From the NCBI GenBank assembly GCA_937950325.1, contig CALFDJ010000031.1, positions 1-52,743 on the forward strand: DNA of 52,743 nt, read 5' to 3'. The notes under the pieces are model-generated. The model ran no database searches. It was not told the origin of the DNA and saw nothing but the letters and a program-made list of their open reading frames with translations. Both the position numbers and the translations under genes were made by a program. This document shows, piece by piece, positions 1-8,177 of the stretch (position 1 is the first letter of the stretch; each line of letters opens with the position of its first letter). This DNA is from an uncultured Collinsella sp. (lineage in GTDB: Bacteria; Actinomycetota; Coriobacteriia; Coriobacteriales; Coriobacteriaceae).

Positions 1-54
1 AATCGCAAGAAGATGACGGGGCGGAATGTCAATCCTGGTCTAACAGAGCCTTAA
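1..54 (+). CDS. possible 3' end of an upstream gene
   Basis: Frame 1 is open from the first base of the window to a TAA at 52-54 and would encode a basic tail ending in NVNPGLTEP. No start is visible, and 17 codons are too few to name a family. It is listed because a gene running in from the left is the simplest reading. It could also be chance. Confidence 0.25.
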   Translation, partial: NRKKMTGRNVNPGLTEP

Positions 55-128
55 AAAATCATCGAGAGGATTGCCTGCTCGAAAAGTTGTCAAAATAGCC
101 GCGCCCCAAAAAGACTGGTTATTGGGCG

Positions 129-156
129 TTGACAGTTGGCGAGCCGTAGGTAAAAT
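129..156 (+). promoter_or_regulatory. promoter of tRNA-Ala
   Basis: A perfect -35 box TTGACA (129-134) and a -10 box TAAAAT (151-156) are separated by 16 nt. The predicted start would fall a few bases before the mature tRNA 5' end at 170, as expected for a strong stable-RNA promoter. Confidence 0.7.
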
Positions 157-169
157 ATCGACTTGTCCT

Positions 170-242
170 GGGGACGTAGCTCAGTTGGGAGAGCGCTGCC
201 GTCGCATGGCAGAGGCCGAGGGTTCGACTCCCTTCGTCTCCA
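170..242 (+). tRNA. tRNA-Ala (CGC)
   Basis: The cloverleaf folds completely. The acceptor GGGGACG pairs with CGTCTCC and contains the G3:U70 pair that identifies alanine tRNA. The D-arm is TAGCTCAGTTGGGAGAGC. The anticodon stem CTGCC/GGCAG encloses loop GTCGCAT, giving anticodon CGC, and the T-arm has GGTTCGACTCC. The discriminator is A at 242. The following bases are CCC, so CCA is not fully encoded. Confidence 0.93.
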
Positions 243-257
243 CCCTTGGATTTGATA

Positions 258-289
258 AGCCGCTGACATTGTGTCGGCGGCTTTTTTTA
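258..289 (+). terminator. rho-independent terminator of tRNA-Ala
   Basis: An AGCCGC/GCGGCT stem, extended by TGACA/TGTC with one bulge, is followed by a run of seven T. It sits 15 nt after the tRNA. The next gene starts at 307 directly after it, so some read-through into that gene is possible. Confidence 0.75.
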
Positions 290-306
290 AAAGAAAGGGC
301 TGTACC

Positions 307-765
307 ATGGCCGAGCTTGAGTCCCAACCATTGTCCGACGAGGAGCGCGCTGAGTTGGAAGAGCTCCGCGCTGAGAAGGCCCGCCGCGAGGCTCGGGAAG
401 AGGCCCGTCGCGAGCGTGAGGAGCTGGCTACCCTGCGTGCCGAGCGTGCGAAGGCCGAGGAGGTCGCCTCGAACGCCGCATCCGCATCGGCGCCCGCGCC
501 CGCACCCAAGCCCGCTGCTGCGAAGCCTGCGCCTGCCGCGCCCAAACCTCAGCCTAAAAAGGCCGCTCGTCCCAAGTCCGTCGAGCCCAAGTCGAGCCGT
601 GACGAGATGACCTTTGCCCAGCGCATGGTTACCTCCAAGGAACCTACGGGCGAGAACGAGATCCCTGGCATGGCGCCGGCTCAAAAAATCATCATTGTCC
701 TTGCCCTCATCGCGTTTGTCATCTTTATGGGCTACACGATCCTGACCAGCATGGGCCTGCTCTAA
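307..765 (+). CDS. small coiled-coil, tail-anchored membrane protein
   Basis: Unrecognised 152-residue protein. The ATG at 307 is preferred because AGAAAGG lies 8 nt upstream; in-frame codons before it overlap the tRNA terminator. Residues 1-55 are a charged Glu/Arg/Ala coiled coil rich in EELRAEKARREAREE-type heptads. Residues 60-100 form an Ala/Pro/Lys linker (APAPAPKPAAAKP). Residues 128-150 form one hydrophobic helix (IIIVLALIAFVIFMGYTIL) almost at the C-terminus. The topology suggests a cytoplasmic coiled coil tethered to the membrane. The gene lies alone between a tRNA and pncB and gives no functional context. Confidence 0.75.
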   Translation: MAELESQPLSDEERAELEELRAEKARREAREEARREREELATLRAERAKAEEVASNAASASAPAPAPKPAAAKPAPAAPKPQPKKAARPKSVEPKSSRDEMTFAQRMVTSKEPTGENEIPGMAPAQKIIIVLALIAFVIFMGYTILTSMGLL

Positions 766-849
766 CCGATTTGCATCGGGCGTCATGTCCGCATCCTCTG
801 CTCTCGTCTAACCCTCAAATTCTGTACCACACATCCGAAAGGTCGCCCC

Positions 850-2355
850 ATGGCTTTGACCGACATCTCGCATCCCACCGACATTGCAATGCTCACCGAT
901 CTGTACGAGCTCACTATGGCCCAGGGCCTGTGGGAGAGCGGCAAGGCCAATGAGCAGGGTTGTTTTACCGCGTTTTACCGCGACCATCCCTTTGGCAGCG
1001 CCTATGCCGTCATGTGCGGCACCGCCGAACTGCCCGAGCTGGTCGAGAATCTGCGCTTTACGCCCGAGGACATCGACTACCTCGCCTCGCTCCAGGCCCC
1101 TGCCGGCGGCGCGATGTTCAAGCCTGGATTCCTCGACTACCTGCGCGATTTTCGTGCGCATGTAAACATCGACGCCGTGCCCGAGGGCGAGCTCGTCTTT
1201 CCGCGCGAGCCCATGGTGCGCGTCACCGGCCCCGCGCTGGAGTGCCAGTTGCTCGAGACGGCGCTGCTCAACATCGTCGGGTTCCAGACGCTTGTCGCCA
1301 CCAAGACGGCGCGCGTGGTGCTCGCCGCCGACGGTCGCCCCGTGGCGGAGTTTGGCCTGCGCCGAGCCCAGGGTCCCGATGGCGGCCTGGCCGTTGCACG
1401 CGCGAGCTACGTTGCCGGCTGCTCCTCTACGTCCAATGTGCTCGCCGGCCGCCGCTACGGTATTCCCGTCTTTGGCACGCATGCGCACAGCTGGGTGATG
1501 AGCTTCGATTCCGAGCTCGAGGCCTTCCGCGCATTTGCCAAGTCGAGCCCCAAGAACTGTACGCTGCTCATCGACACCTACGATGTACGCGAGGGCTGCG
1601 AGCATGCCATTACGGTTGCCAAGGAGATGGAGGCGGTGGGCGAGCGCCTGTCGGCTATTCGCATCGACTCGGGCGACCTCGCCAAGCTGTCCAAGTATGT
1701 CCGCGGCCGTTTTGATGCTGAGGGCCTGCCCTATGTGGGGATTTCGGTCTCCAACGACCTGGACGAGTACACGATCCAGTCGCTGCTCGACCAGGGTGCG
1801 CCCATCGATAGCTTTGGCGTGGGCACCAAGCTCGCGACCTGCTACGATCAGCCGGCGCTGGGCGGCGTGTACAAGCTTTCGGCCCGCCGCGCGAGCGAGA
1901 CGGACCCGTGGACGCCGGTGGTGAAGCTTTCCGAGCAGCCCTACAAGCGCACGATTCCCGGCGTGCAGCGCGTGCGCCGTTATTACGATGGCTTTGGCGG
2001 CCCGGTCTGCGACATGATCTATGACGAGGACCATCTGGCAGGTGAGGGCGCCGCGCGCGGCAATACCCTCGTGGCCGTAAACGATGCGGCGCTGGTGACC
2101 GACGTGTCCGAGCTTGAGTATCGTGAGCTGCTGGTGCCGATCGTGCGCGACGGCAGTGCGGTGGCTCCGCGTGAGAGCATCCAGGACGCGCGCGAGCGCT
2201 GTGCTTGGGCGCTCGATCATCTGGACGCAGCTTTCAAGCGCTTCCTGTACCCGCAGACCTATGTGGTGGGCATGGAGCAGGGCCTGGCTCAGGTGCGCGA
2301 CGAGCTCGTGCGCAAGAACATGGCCGCGGCTTCTGCCTTTCCTTGGGCTCACTAA
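850..2355 (+). CDS. pncB: nicotinate phosphoribosyltransferase
   Basis: This enzyme joins nicotinate to PRPP to make nicotinate mononucleotide, the entry of the Preiss-Handler NAD salvage route in the cytoplasm. The protein has 501 residues, normal for the Gram-positive type. It opens with the family signature DLYELTMAQG near residue 20 and an FYRDHPFG segment. It carries FGLRRAQGPDGG at about 168-180 and the active-site stretch GTHAHSWVMSF at about 209-220, with further phosphate-binding segments IRIDSGDL and GVGTKL. GAAAGG lies 8 nt before the ATG. It reads in the same direction as proB, 79 nt downstream, so the two may be co-transcribed, though no metabolic link is known. Confidence 0.95.
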   Translation: MALTDISHPTDIAMLTDLYELTMAQGLWESGKANEQGCFTAFYRDHPFGSAYAVMCGTAELPELVENLRFTPEDIDYLASLQAPAGGAMFKPGFLDYLRDFRAHVNIDAVPEGELVFPREPMVRVTGPALECQLLETALLNIVGFQTLVATKTARVVLAADGRPVAEFGLRRAQGPDGGLAVARASYVAGCSSTSNVLAGRRYGIPVFGTHAHSWVMSFDSELEAFRAFAKSSPKNCTLLIDTYDVREGCEHAITVAKEMEAVGERLSAIRIDSGDLAKLSKYVRGRFDAEGLPYVGISVSNDLDEYTIQSLLDQGAPIDSFGVGTKLATCYDQPALGGVYKLSARRASETDPWTPVVKLSEQPYKRTIPGVQRVRRYYDGFGGPVCDMIYDEDHLAGEGAARGNTLVAVNDAALVTDVSELEYRELLVPIVRDGSAVAPRESIQDARERCAWALDHLDAAFKRFLYPQTYVVGMEQGLAQVRDELVRKNMAAASAFPWAH

Positions 2356-2434
2356 TTCCTTGGGCGGTAGGGGCGAGTCACGCTCCCTTGGCCGCCAGCT
2401 CGGCCGTTCGCTGAACAGTTGATTGGTTTGACGT

Positions 2435-3562
2435 ATGACGACTTCTTATAAAACTATGGTGGTAAAGATCGGTTCGTCCACGGTGGTGGGCGCCGATGGC
2501 AAGGTCAACCGCGCCTTTATCGGCGGACTTGCCGATCAGGCCGCAGCGCTGCGCAAGCTCGGTTGGCGTCTGGTCGTGGTGAGCTCGGGCGCTATCGCCT
2601 GTGGCTATCCCGTGTTGGGCTTCGACCGCAAGCCGGTCGGCGACCTTCCGAGCTTACAGGCTTGCGCCTCGGCCGGTCAGTGCATCATCTCGTCGGCCTA
2701 CGACGAGGAGTTCCATGCGCGCGACCTGCTCACCTCGCTCGTGCTGCTCACGCGCCACGATACGGCCCGTCGCACGTCCTACCTGCATGCGCGCGACGCC
2801 CTGCTGCGCCTCGTGGAGCTTGGCGTGGTGCCGGTCGTCAACGAGAACGATACCGTTACCGTCGATGAGATTAAGTTTGGCGACAACGACACACTGGCGG
2901 CGCTTGTGAGCTGCCTGGTTTCTGCCGATCTGTGCGTGACGCTCTCGGACATCGATGGCCTCTATACTGCCAATCCGCATGAGGATCCCACGGCCGAGTT
3001 CGTCCCAGTCGTGCATAAGATCGATGCCAAGATTATTGCCTCGGCGGGCGATTCTTCCACATCGGTGGGCACGGGCGGCATGATTACCAAGATCCGCGCG
3101 AGCCGCATCCTGATGACGGCGGGCATTCAGAGCGTGATTTGCTCGGGCGAGGAGCCCGATGCGCTCGTGCGCCTCGCCCGCGGCGAGAGCGTGGGCACGC
3201 TGTTCGATCCGCCGGCGGAGCGTCTGGACATCGCACCCCGCAAGCTGTGGATCGCACTGGGCGACAAGGCGCATGGCTCGGTGACGGTCGATGATGGTGC
3301 TGCGAAGGCGCTGGTCAGCCGTGGCTCTTCCTTGCTTGCGGTGGGTATTCGCGAGGTCGATGGCCAGTTTGCCGAGGGCGATGTGCTCGATGTGTGCGAT
3401 CCGAGCGGTATGGTCGTCGCCCGCGGTATCGCCGAGGCCGATTCGGACGTGCTGGAACTTGCCGCCGGCCGCCGCCAGGACCAGATCGCCAGCAACCGCC
3501 TGCTCGCTAACCTGGCCGAGAAGCCCGCGATCCATCGAGACAACTTGATTGTGTTTGCATAA
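2435..3562 (+). CDS. proB: glutamate 5-kinase
   Basis: Phosphorylates L-glutamate to gamma-glutamyl phosphate, the first step of proline synthesis. The protein has 375 residues, the full two-domain length. The N-terminal amino-acid-kinase domain begins MVVKIGSSTVV and carries NENDTVTVDEIKFGDND around 145-160 and GTGGMITKIRAS around 213-225. The C-terminal part from about residue 270 is a PUA domain (RKLWIALG), absent from short ProB forms. The Shine-Dalgarno before the ATG is weak. proA is not adjacent: a hydrolase on the other strand sits between the two proline genes. Confidence 0.95.
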   Translation: MTTSYKTMVVKIGSSTVVGADGKVNRAFIGGLADQAAALRKLGWRLVVVSSGAIACGYPVLGFDRKPVGDLPSLQACASAGQCIISSAYDEEFHARDLLTSLVLLTRHDTARRTSYLHARDALLRLVELGVVPVVNENDTVTVDEIKFGDNDTLAALVSCLVSADLCVTLSDIDGLYTANPHEDPTAEFVPVVHKIDAKIIASAGDSSTSVGTGGMITKIRASRILMTAGIQSVICSGEEPDALVRLARGESVGTLFDPPAERLDIAPRKLWIALGDKAHGSVTVDDGAAKALVSRGSSLLAVGIREVDGQFAEGDVLDVCDPSGMVVARGIAEADSDVLELAAGRRQDQIASNRLLANLAEKPAIHRDNLIVFA

Positions 3563-3567
3563 AGAAA

Positions 3568-3604
3568 GACGGCGCTGCAGGCCGTTTTGAACTGCAGCGC
3601 TGTC
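3568..3604 (+). terminator. terminator-like hairpin after proB
   Basis: A long stem GACGGCGCTGCAG / CTGCAGCGCTGTC (one G-T wobble) lies 6 nt after the proB stop. No T-run follows, so termination may depend on Rho or on the palindromes just downstream. Confidence 0.5.
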
Positions 3605-3620
3605 TGACTAGATGTCTCTG

Positions 3621-3687
3621 AGTTGCGGTGAAATAGGGACTGTTTGGCGGTTTGAAATGCTAAAACAGTCCCTATTTCACCGCAACT
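3621..3687. repeat. REP-like palindrome, copy 1
   Basis: The two 25-nt arms at 3621-3645 and 3663-3687 are perfectly complementary and enclose a 17-nt loop. The left arm begins AGTTGCGGTGAAATAGGG. A second member of the same family lies at 20008-20074. There is no T-run on either side, so a simple terminator role is unlikely. It lies between the convergent proB and hydrolase genes. Confidence 0.8.
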
Positions 3688-3700
3688 TATTGAGGGGATG

Positions 3701-3737
3701 CCGTGGGGCAAGCGTTTCTGATTTATTTGTCCCACGG
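3701..3737. repeat. TGGGGCAA-N15-TTGTCCCA palindrome (third copy)
   Basis: The arms CCGTGGGGCAA and TTGTCCCACGG are complementary apart from one G-T position. The inner 31-nt core at 3704-3734 has exactly the same arm sequence and N15 spacing as the two palindromes upstream of the iscR-like gene at 29203 and 29247. It ends 9 nt before the stop of the convergent hydrolase gene. Confidence 0.6.
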
Positions 3738-3745
3738 CTCCTTTG

Positions 3746-5164
3746 CTAGAAGATCTGGCGCAGGTCTCCGCGGTTGAGGGCTTCGTTGTAGAGGTGTTTG
3801 AATATCACGCTGCCGTGCAGCCCGTCGTGCTCAAACTCGTTGGTCACCCAGGCGTGCGAGTTGCCCACGCGGCCGAGCGTGTCGAGCTGCAGGCCCGAAT
3901 CGACGTACATGTCGTCGAAGTACACCGCGGCCTGGAGTGGTACTTCGTTGTAGGCCAGGCGCTGCGGGTCGTAGATCTTGTCCCAGCTGGTGTCTTCCAT
4001 CAGCAGATCCATCGCGGGCTTAAAGGGCTTGAGCTCGGGCATCTGCTCAAACATCCACGGGAACATGGCCTCGCCGGTAAACATGAGCGGGCGCGCGAGG
4101 GTGTCGAATTCGGCGCGGTGTGCCTTCTCTTCTGCTGCGGCCCAGCGAATGGGCATGGTGTCGCCGTCGGCGTAGATGAACTCCTGCAGCGTCCAGTACA
4201 GCGGGTTTGTACGCGTGTTGGTGCGCTCGAAGGCGCGCATCAAAAAGCTGTCGGATACCGAGGAGCCGCAGCTCAGCGTACCGTCGCCATCAACAAACGC
4301 GTGGTCGATAATCCAGTGCATGCGCTCAAAGCTCGGCTTCATGCCAAAATCGCTGCCCATGAGCTGCAGGCGCTCGACCGTCATCGGCGCGCCGTCGGGC
4401 AATGCGGGCTTTTGCTCCTCGAGGGCATCTGCCAGGGCCGCCACGCGCTCGACGTCGGCGGGGTAGCGGTCGTAATACTGCTGCGTCTTGGCTGCCATGC
4501 GCGGGAAGGTGTGCGCATAGACCTCGCTGGCGCTCGCCGGCACGTGCGGAATGCCGCCACAGGTAAAGCTTGCCGCCACGCCCTCGGGGAAGAGCGACAG
4601 ATAGCTTAACGTCAAAAAGCCGCCGTAGCTCTGCCCCAGTGTGACCCAGGGCTTGCCGCCAAAGCCCACGAGGCGCAGGTACTCAAAATCGCGCACGATG
4701 GAGCTGGCGAGGTGGCGTTTGAGAAAGTCCGCCTGTGAGCGGGCCGCATCGGCTCCTGCTGCCTCGGCACGATCGCCCAAGGCGGCAATCGTGCGCCCGT
4801 CCACGCAGCTGCTGCGCCCCGTTCCACGCTGGTCGGGCAGCACGACGCGGAAATGCTTGACGGCCTCCTCGATCCAGCCATCGCTTGTGGGCGACAGCGG
4901 ACGCGGGCTCTCGCCGCCGGGGCCGCCCTGCAAAAAGAGGAGGAGCGGCAAGTCGTCGTTAATGCAGTCGGGCGCGCAAATCACGCGGTAGAAGAGCTTG
5001 ATGCTCTCGGGCGCACCGGCGATGGGCGCCGGCATGGCGCCGCGGCGCATGGTGCTGCCGACGGTCAAAAGCATGGGCTCCAGGCCGCGCCAGTCGAGGG
5101 GGACGTCGATGCTGTGGTCCTCGACATAGAGACCGGGGACGTGGTACGAAGTGATGAGGGCCAT
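3746..5164 (-). CDS. alpha/beta-hydrolase, proline iminopeptidase-like (peptidase S33)
   Basis: Predicted to release N-terminal proline or other residues from small peptides; this substrate is family knowledge, not visible here. The 472-residue length starts from the ATG at 5164, which has GGAAG 6 nt upstream. The oxyanion-hole motif LQGGPGGESPRP is at about 76-88 and RGTGRSS at about 110-117. The nucleophile elbow is GQSYGGF, with Ser as the catalytic residue. A C-terminal Asp and His (GNSHAWVTNEFEHDGLHG) complete the likely triad. It lacks a signal peptide. It sits divergently from proA and convergently to proB, a setting that fits proline recycling. Confidence 0.88.
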   Translation of the reverse strand: MALITSYHVPGLYVEDHSIDVPLDWRGLEPMLLTVGSTMRRGAMPAPIAGAPESIKLFYRVICAPDCINDDLPLLLFLQGGPGGESPRPLSPTSDGWIEEAVKHFRVVLPDQRGTGRSSCVDGRTIAALGDRAEAAGADAARSQADFLKRHLASSIVRDFEYLRLVGFGGKPWVTLGQSYGGFLTLSYLSLFPEGVAASFTCGGIPHVPASASEVYAHTFPRMAAKTQQYYDRYPADVERVAALADALEEQKPALPDGAPMTVERLQLMGSDFGMKPSFERMHWIIDHAFVDGDGTLSCGSSVSDSFLMRAFERTNTRTNPLYWTLQEFIYADGDTMPIRWAAAEEKAHRAEFDTLARPLMFTGEAMFPWMFEQMPELKPFKPAMDLLMEDTSWDKIYDPQRLAYNEVPLQAAVYFDDMYVDSGLQLDTLGRVGNSHAWVTNEFEHDGLHGSVIFKHLYNEALNRGDLRQIF

Positions 5165-5277
5165 GTGATGCTTCCATTCGTTGCGGTGTTTCGGGTTGAC
5201 CAATTCTACCGCCGTCTGCGAGGATGCGTGCAAATCGGCTACCATGGTTGGCAAACATCTAAGAGAAAGGGCCGTTC

Positions 5278-6564
5278 ATGTCGGTCGATATAGCCACCTA
5301 CGTTCACGATCTTGCCGTTGAGGCCAAGGCCGCTTCGGGCGCGCTTGCCACGGCGAGCGATGTCCAGCGCCAGGAGGCCGTGCGCGCCATGGCCGCGGCG
5401 CTGCGCGACGGCGTCGATTCCATCGTTGCCGCCAACGAGCTCGATATGTCCGCCGCGCGTGATGCAGGCACCTCGGCTGGCCTGCTCGATCGCCTGTTGC
5501 TGACGCCCGAGCGCGTCGAGAGTATGGCCGCCGGTCTGGAGAAGCTCGCTGAGCTGCCCGATCCTGTCGGCCGCGTGCTCGACCACCGCGTGCTTGCAAG
5601 TGGTGTGGACCTGACCCGCGTGAGTGTGCCACTGGGCCTGGTCGCCATGGTGTATGAGGCCCGTCCCAACGTGACGGCCGATGCTGCGGGCATCTGCATC
5701 CGCACTGGCAACGCCTGCATTCTGCGCGGCGGCTCGCTGGCCTATCACTCGTGCGCCATGATTGCCGAACTGCTGGCCGATGCGCTTGAGGCCCAGGGCT
5801 TCCCGCGCGAGGCCGTCTCGATGATCGAGTCTACCGACCGCGAGGCAACCGGCGAGCTCATGAAGCTTCGTGGCATTGTCGATGTGCTCATTCCGCGTGG
5901 CGGTGCGGGCCTGATCCAGCGCTGTGTGCGCGAGTCGCTCGTGCCGGTGATCGAGACGGGCACGGGTAACTGCCACATCTACGTGCATGAATCCGCCGAC
6001 TTTGACAAGGCACTCAACATTATCGTCAATGCCAAGACCCAGCGCGTGGGCGTGTGCAATGCCGTCGAGTCGCTGCTGGTCGATCGCGCCGTGGTAGATT
6101 CGTTTTTGCCGGCGGTCGTGGCCGTGTTGCACGACCACGGTGTGCTGATTCACGGTGACGAGGCCACGTGCGCCGCATGCGCCGATGCTGGTCTTGCCGA
6201 GGGCGGTGATTTTGTTGCCGCAACCGAGGAGGACTGGGGCCGCGAGTATCTGGCGCTCGAGATGAGCGTGAAGGTCGTGGCGAACGAGGACGAGGCCATC
6301 GCGCACATCAACCGCTACGGCACCATGCATTCCGAGGCCATCATCGCCGAGGACGAGGATGCCTGCGAGCGCTTCCTGGATGCGGTCGATGCCTCGGCCG
6401 TGTACGCCAACGCCAGCACGCGCTTCACCGACGGCGGCGAGTTTGGCCTGGGCGCCGAGATCGGCATCTCGACCCAAAAGCTCCACGCCCGCGGACCCTT
6501 TGCTGCCGAGGCCCTCACTACCTACAAATACAAGCTCCGAGGCACCGGCCAGGTCCGCCCCTAA
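5278..6564 (+). CDS. proA: glutamate-5-semialdehyde dehydrogenase (gamma-glutamyl phosphate reductase)
   Basis: NADPH-dependent reduction of gamma-glutamyl phosphate to glutamate semialdehyde, step two of proline synthesis after ProB. The protein has 428 residues, standard for the family. The segment YEARPNVTADAAG is near residue 125, RTGNACILRGGS near 141, and the catalytic cysteine lies in RVGVCNAVESLL at about 257. The C-terminal part contains FTDGGEFGLGAEIGIST, typical of ProA. AGAGAAAGGG precedes the ATG. It is divergent from the hydrolase at 5164 with a 113-nt shared promoter region. Confidence 0.96.
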   Translation: MSVDIATYVHDLAVEAKAASGALATASDVQRQEAVRAMAAALRDGVDSIVAANELDMSAARDAGTSAGLLDRLLLTPERVESMAAGLEKLAELPDPVGRVLDHRVLASGVDLTRVSVPLGLVAMVYEARPNVTADAAGICIRTGNACILRGGSLAYHSCAMIAELLADALEAQGFPREAVSMIESTDREATGELMKLRGIVDVLIPRGGAGLIQRCVRESLVPVIETGTGNCHIYVHESADFDKALNIIVNAKTQRVGVCNAVESLLVDRAVVDSFLPAVVAVLHDHGVLIHGDEATCAACADAGLAEGGDFVAATEEDWGREYLALEMSVKVVANEDEAIAHINRYGTMHSEAIIAEDEDACERFLDAVDASAVYANASTRFTDGGEFGLGAEIGISTQKLHARGPFAAEALTTYKYKLRGTGQVRP

Positions 6565-6577
6565 CGACCGCGCAAGA

Positions 6578-6618
6578 AAAACCGCCACAAAGGTGCCTGT
6601 CCCCTTTGTGGCGGTTTT
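6578..6618. terminator. bidirectional terminator with repeated hairpin, copy 1
   Basis: The 16-nt arms 6578-6593 and 6603-6618 pair perfectly: AAAACCGCCACAAAGG, loop TGCCTGTCC, CCTTTGTGGCGGTTTT. A-tract and T-tract ends make it usable from both strands, as suits the convergent proA and HD genes. A near-identical element lies at 7297-7337. Confidence 0.85.
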
Positions 6619-6633
6619 AGCTGGCGCGGGCGG

Positions 6634-7233
6634 TTAGGCCTGGAAGGTATCGCGATCGGGCGCGAAGGACTGCATGGCCGCGATGGTGCGGTCAAAGAGC
6701 TCGGGGAGCTCCCAGCCCAACATCTCGGCGCCCTGCGAAATCACGTCGCGCGAGCAGCCGGCGGCAAAGCGTTTGTCCTTGAACTTTTTCTTGAGCGACT
6801 TAGTCGTAAAGTCCATGACGCTTTTGCTCGGACGCATGATCACGGCAGCACCGATCAGGCCGGTGAGCTCGTCGCAGGCAAACAGGATCTTTTCCATCTG
6901 CAGCTCGGGCTTGGGCAGCGAAGAGTTGAAATCGGACGTGTGCGTCTGGATGGCGCGGATGAGCTCAGGCGATGCGCCCTCGCCCTCAAGAATCTCGGCC
7001 GCATAGATAGTGTGGTTCATGGGGTCGTCCTCATGTTCCTCCCAATCCAGGTCGTGTAGCAGGCCGACGATGCCCCAAAACTCCTCGTTCTCGGGGTCGA
7101 ACTCGCGCGCAAAGTAGCGCATGGTGCCCTCGACCGTTTCGCCGTGGGTGATGTGGAACGGGTCTTTGTTGTGCTCGTTGAGCAATTCGAACGCACGGTC
7201 GCGGGTGATTCCGGCGGAAAGCAGCTCTGCCAT
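6634..7233 (-). CDS. HD-domain protein, likely phosphohydrolase
   Basis: A 199-residue stand-alone HD-superfamily protein. Metal ligands are suggested by ITHGETVEGTMRYFA (His near residue 30), LLHDLDWEEHEDD (the HD pair near 59-60) and HTIYAAEIL with IRAIQTHTSD further on. These match the H...HD...D arrangement of metal-dependent phosphohydrolases, often acting on nucleotides or cyclic nucleotides, but nothing here fixes the substrate. The ATG at 7233 has AAGGAG 7 nt upstream. It is monocistronic, bounded by a repeated hairpin terminator on each side. Confidence 0.8.
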   Translation of the reverse strand: MAELLSAGITRDRAFELLNEHNKDPFHITHGETVEGTMRYFAREFDPENEEFWGIVGLLHDLDWEEHEDDPMNHTIYAAEILEGEGASPELIRAIQTHTSDFNSSLPKPELQMEKILFACDELTGLIGAAVIMRPSKSVMDFTTKSLKKKFKDKRFAAGCSRDVISQGAEMLGWELPELFDRTIAAMQSFAPDRDTFQA

Positions 7234-7296
7234 AAAAGACTCCTTGTGTTCGTAGGTATCGCTAAGAATGAATACTACTAGAACGACTAGAACGAA

Positions 7297-7337
7297 AAAA
7301 CCACCACAAAGGTGCCTGTCCCCTTTGTGGTGGTTTT
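7297..7337. terminator. terminator with repeated hairpin, copy 2
   Basis: The arms 7297-7312 and 7322-7337 pair over 16 nt (AAAACCACCACAAAGG / CCTTTGTGGTGGTTTT) around loop TGCCTGTCC. Compared with the copy at 6578 it differs only at one stem pair, G-C changed to A-T on both arms. Such compensation indicates selection on the structure. It lies downstream of carD on the minus strand. Confidence 0.85.
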
Positions 7338-7349
7338 GGCGTGGGCAGG

Positions 7350-7835
7350 TTAGTTGAGGGCGGCTTGGGCTAGGCGGGCTTCGGCGGCCTCTTCGGTGAC
7401 GCCCAGGGCCACGGCGAACTCCTCGATGGAGCGGCGCTTGGCTTCCTTGAGTACGCGCATGTAGTAGGAGCTGGGCTTTTTATCTGCTTCCTCGGCCTGG
7501 CGAATACGGTGCATCATGGTTTTTGCCACGCGAACCGTCTCGGGCGCGCCCAGCTTGAGCTGCTGCTTAAAGTGCGTCTCCTCGAGCGAGCTATTGCGTT
7601 CGGTAAAGGTGTCGCACTCCAGCTCATCGTAGTGGCTCAGCAGGTGCTCGGCATCTTGCTGGGAGATGGCGGCATGCAGACGGTCGGCCTGCGCCACGGG
7701 GTACATGAGAATCGTCTGCGCATGTCCCTGTTTGGTCTCGAGCAACAACATGGGCTGCGGCGTGTCGTCCCTAAAGCCGACGACGGTGCAGACTCCCTGA
7801 CCCGGATGAATGACGTGTTGACCGATTGAGAACAT
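7350..7835 (-). CDS. CarD-family transcription regulator
   Basis: CarD-type proteins bind the RNA polymerase beta subunit through a Tudor-like RID domain and stabilise open complexes. The 161-residue length fits the actinobacterial form. The N-terminus MFSIGQHVIHPGQGVCTVVG is the characteristic RID start. The C-terminal part is helical (EEADKKPSSYYMRVLKEAKR), as in the DNA-minor-groove domain. GGAGG precedes the ATG. Its promoter region holds an inverted repeat ATACG-N6-CGTAT at 7849-7864 that could be an operator. The gene is alone between a terminator and the argS promoter region. Confidence 0.88.
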   Translation of the reverse strand: MFSIGQHVIHPGQGVCTVVGFRDDTPQPMLLLETKQGHAQTILMYPVAQADRLHAAISQQDAEHLLSHYDELECDTFTERNSSLEETHFKQQLKLGAPETVRVAKTMMHRIRQAEEADKKPSSYYMRVLKEAKRRSIEEFAVALGVTEEAAEARLAQAALN

Positions 7836-8177
7836 GCTACCTCCAACTTATACGAATTTACGTATGTTAAGAATACCACGCTGACGTGCGCAAACCATCA
7901 CTTTATGCAGGAAAAGCACACAACTCCGATAGGTAAGAGTATTCGATAAATAGAATGGCTTATTCATACGTTTATGCATTTCTAGAACGTGTATAAACAG
8001 CAGGCAAACCGCCAACTTTGTACCGCTGCGCTAGAGCGGTAGTCATTTTTGTGCATATGCAATATCTATTAGCTTTACCCTGCGACAGTAGTTACCGCTT
8101 GTGATAGAGTGCTACAAACTCTGGCTTTTGCCCTACGAGTGACCAAGAGCTCGGGGGCTTTAACACAAGGAGGATCT
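7836..8177. other. divergent intergenic region carD/argS
   Basis: This 342-nt AT-rich stretch separates carD (minus) from argS (plus). A possible argS -10 (GATAGAGT) lies near 8104. No T-box specifier structure or antiterminator motif is recognisable before argS. AAGGAGG at 8168 is the argS ribosome site. No gene is seen. Confidence 0.5.

Noticed and set aside
808..2352. Long open frame antisense to pncB (514 codons)
   Set aside because: It lies fully inside a clear pncB and has the composition of a shadow frame in GC-rich DNA; no domain is recognisable. The same holds for frames opposite argS, rho, the suf genes and the GGGtGRT operon.
3621..3687. The palindrome as the proB or hydrolase terminator
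   Set aside because: Neither side has a T-run, and a related palindrome occurs elsewhere with other neighbours, so a repeat family is the better reading.
8109..8177. N-terminal extension of ArgS from an upstream ATG
   Set aside because: A strong AAGGAGG directly precedes the ATG at 8178 and the extension does not match the family N-terminus.
7900..8177. Possible T-box riboswitch before argS
   Set aside because: No T-box sequence, specifier loop or terminator/antiterminator pair can be seen.
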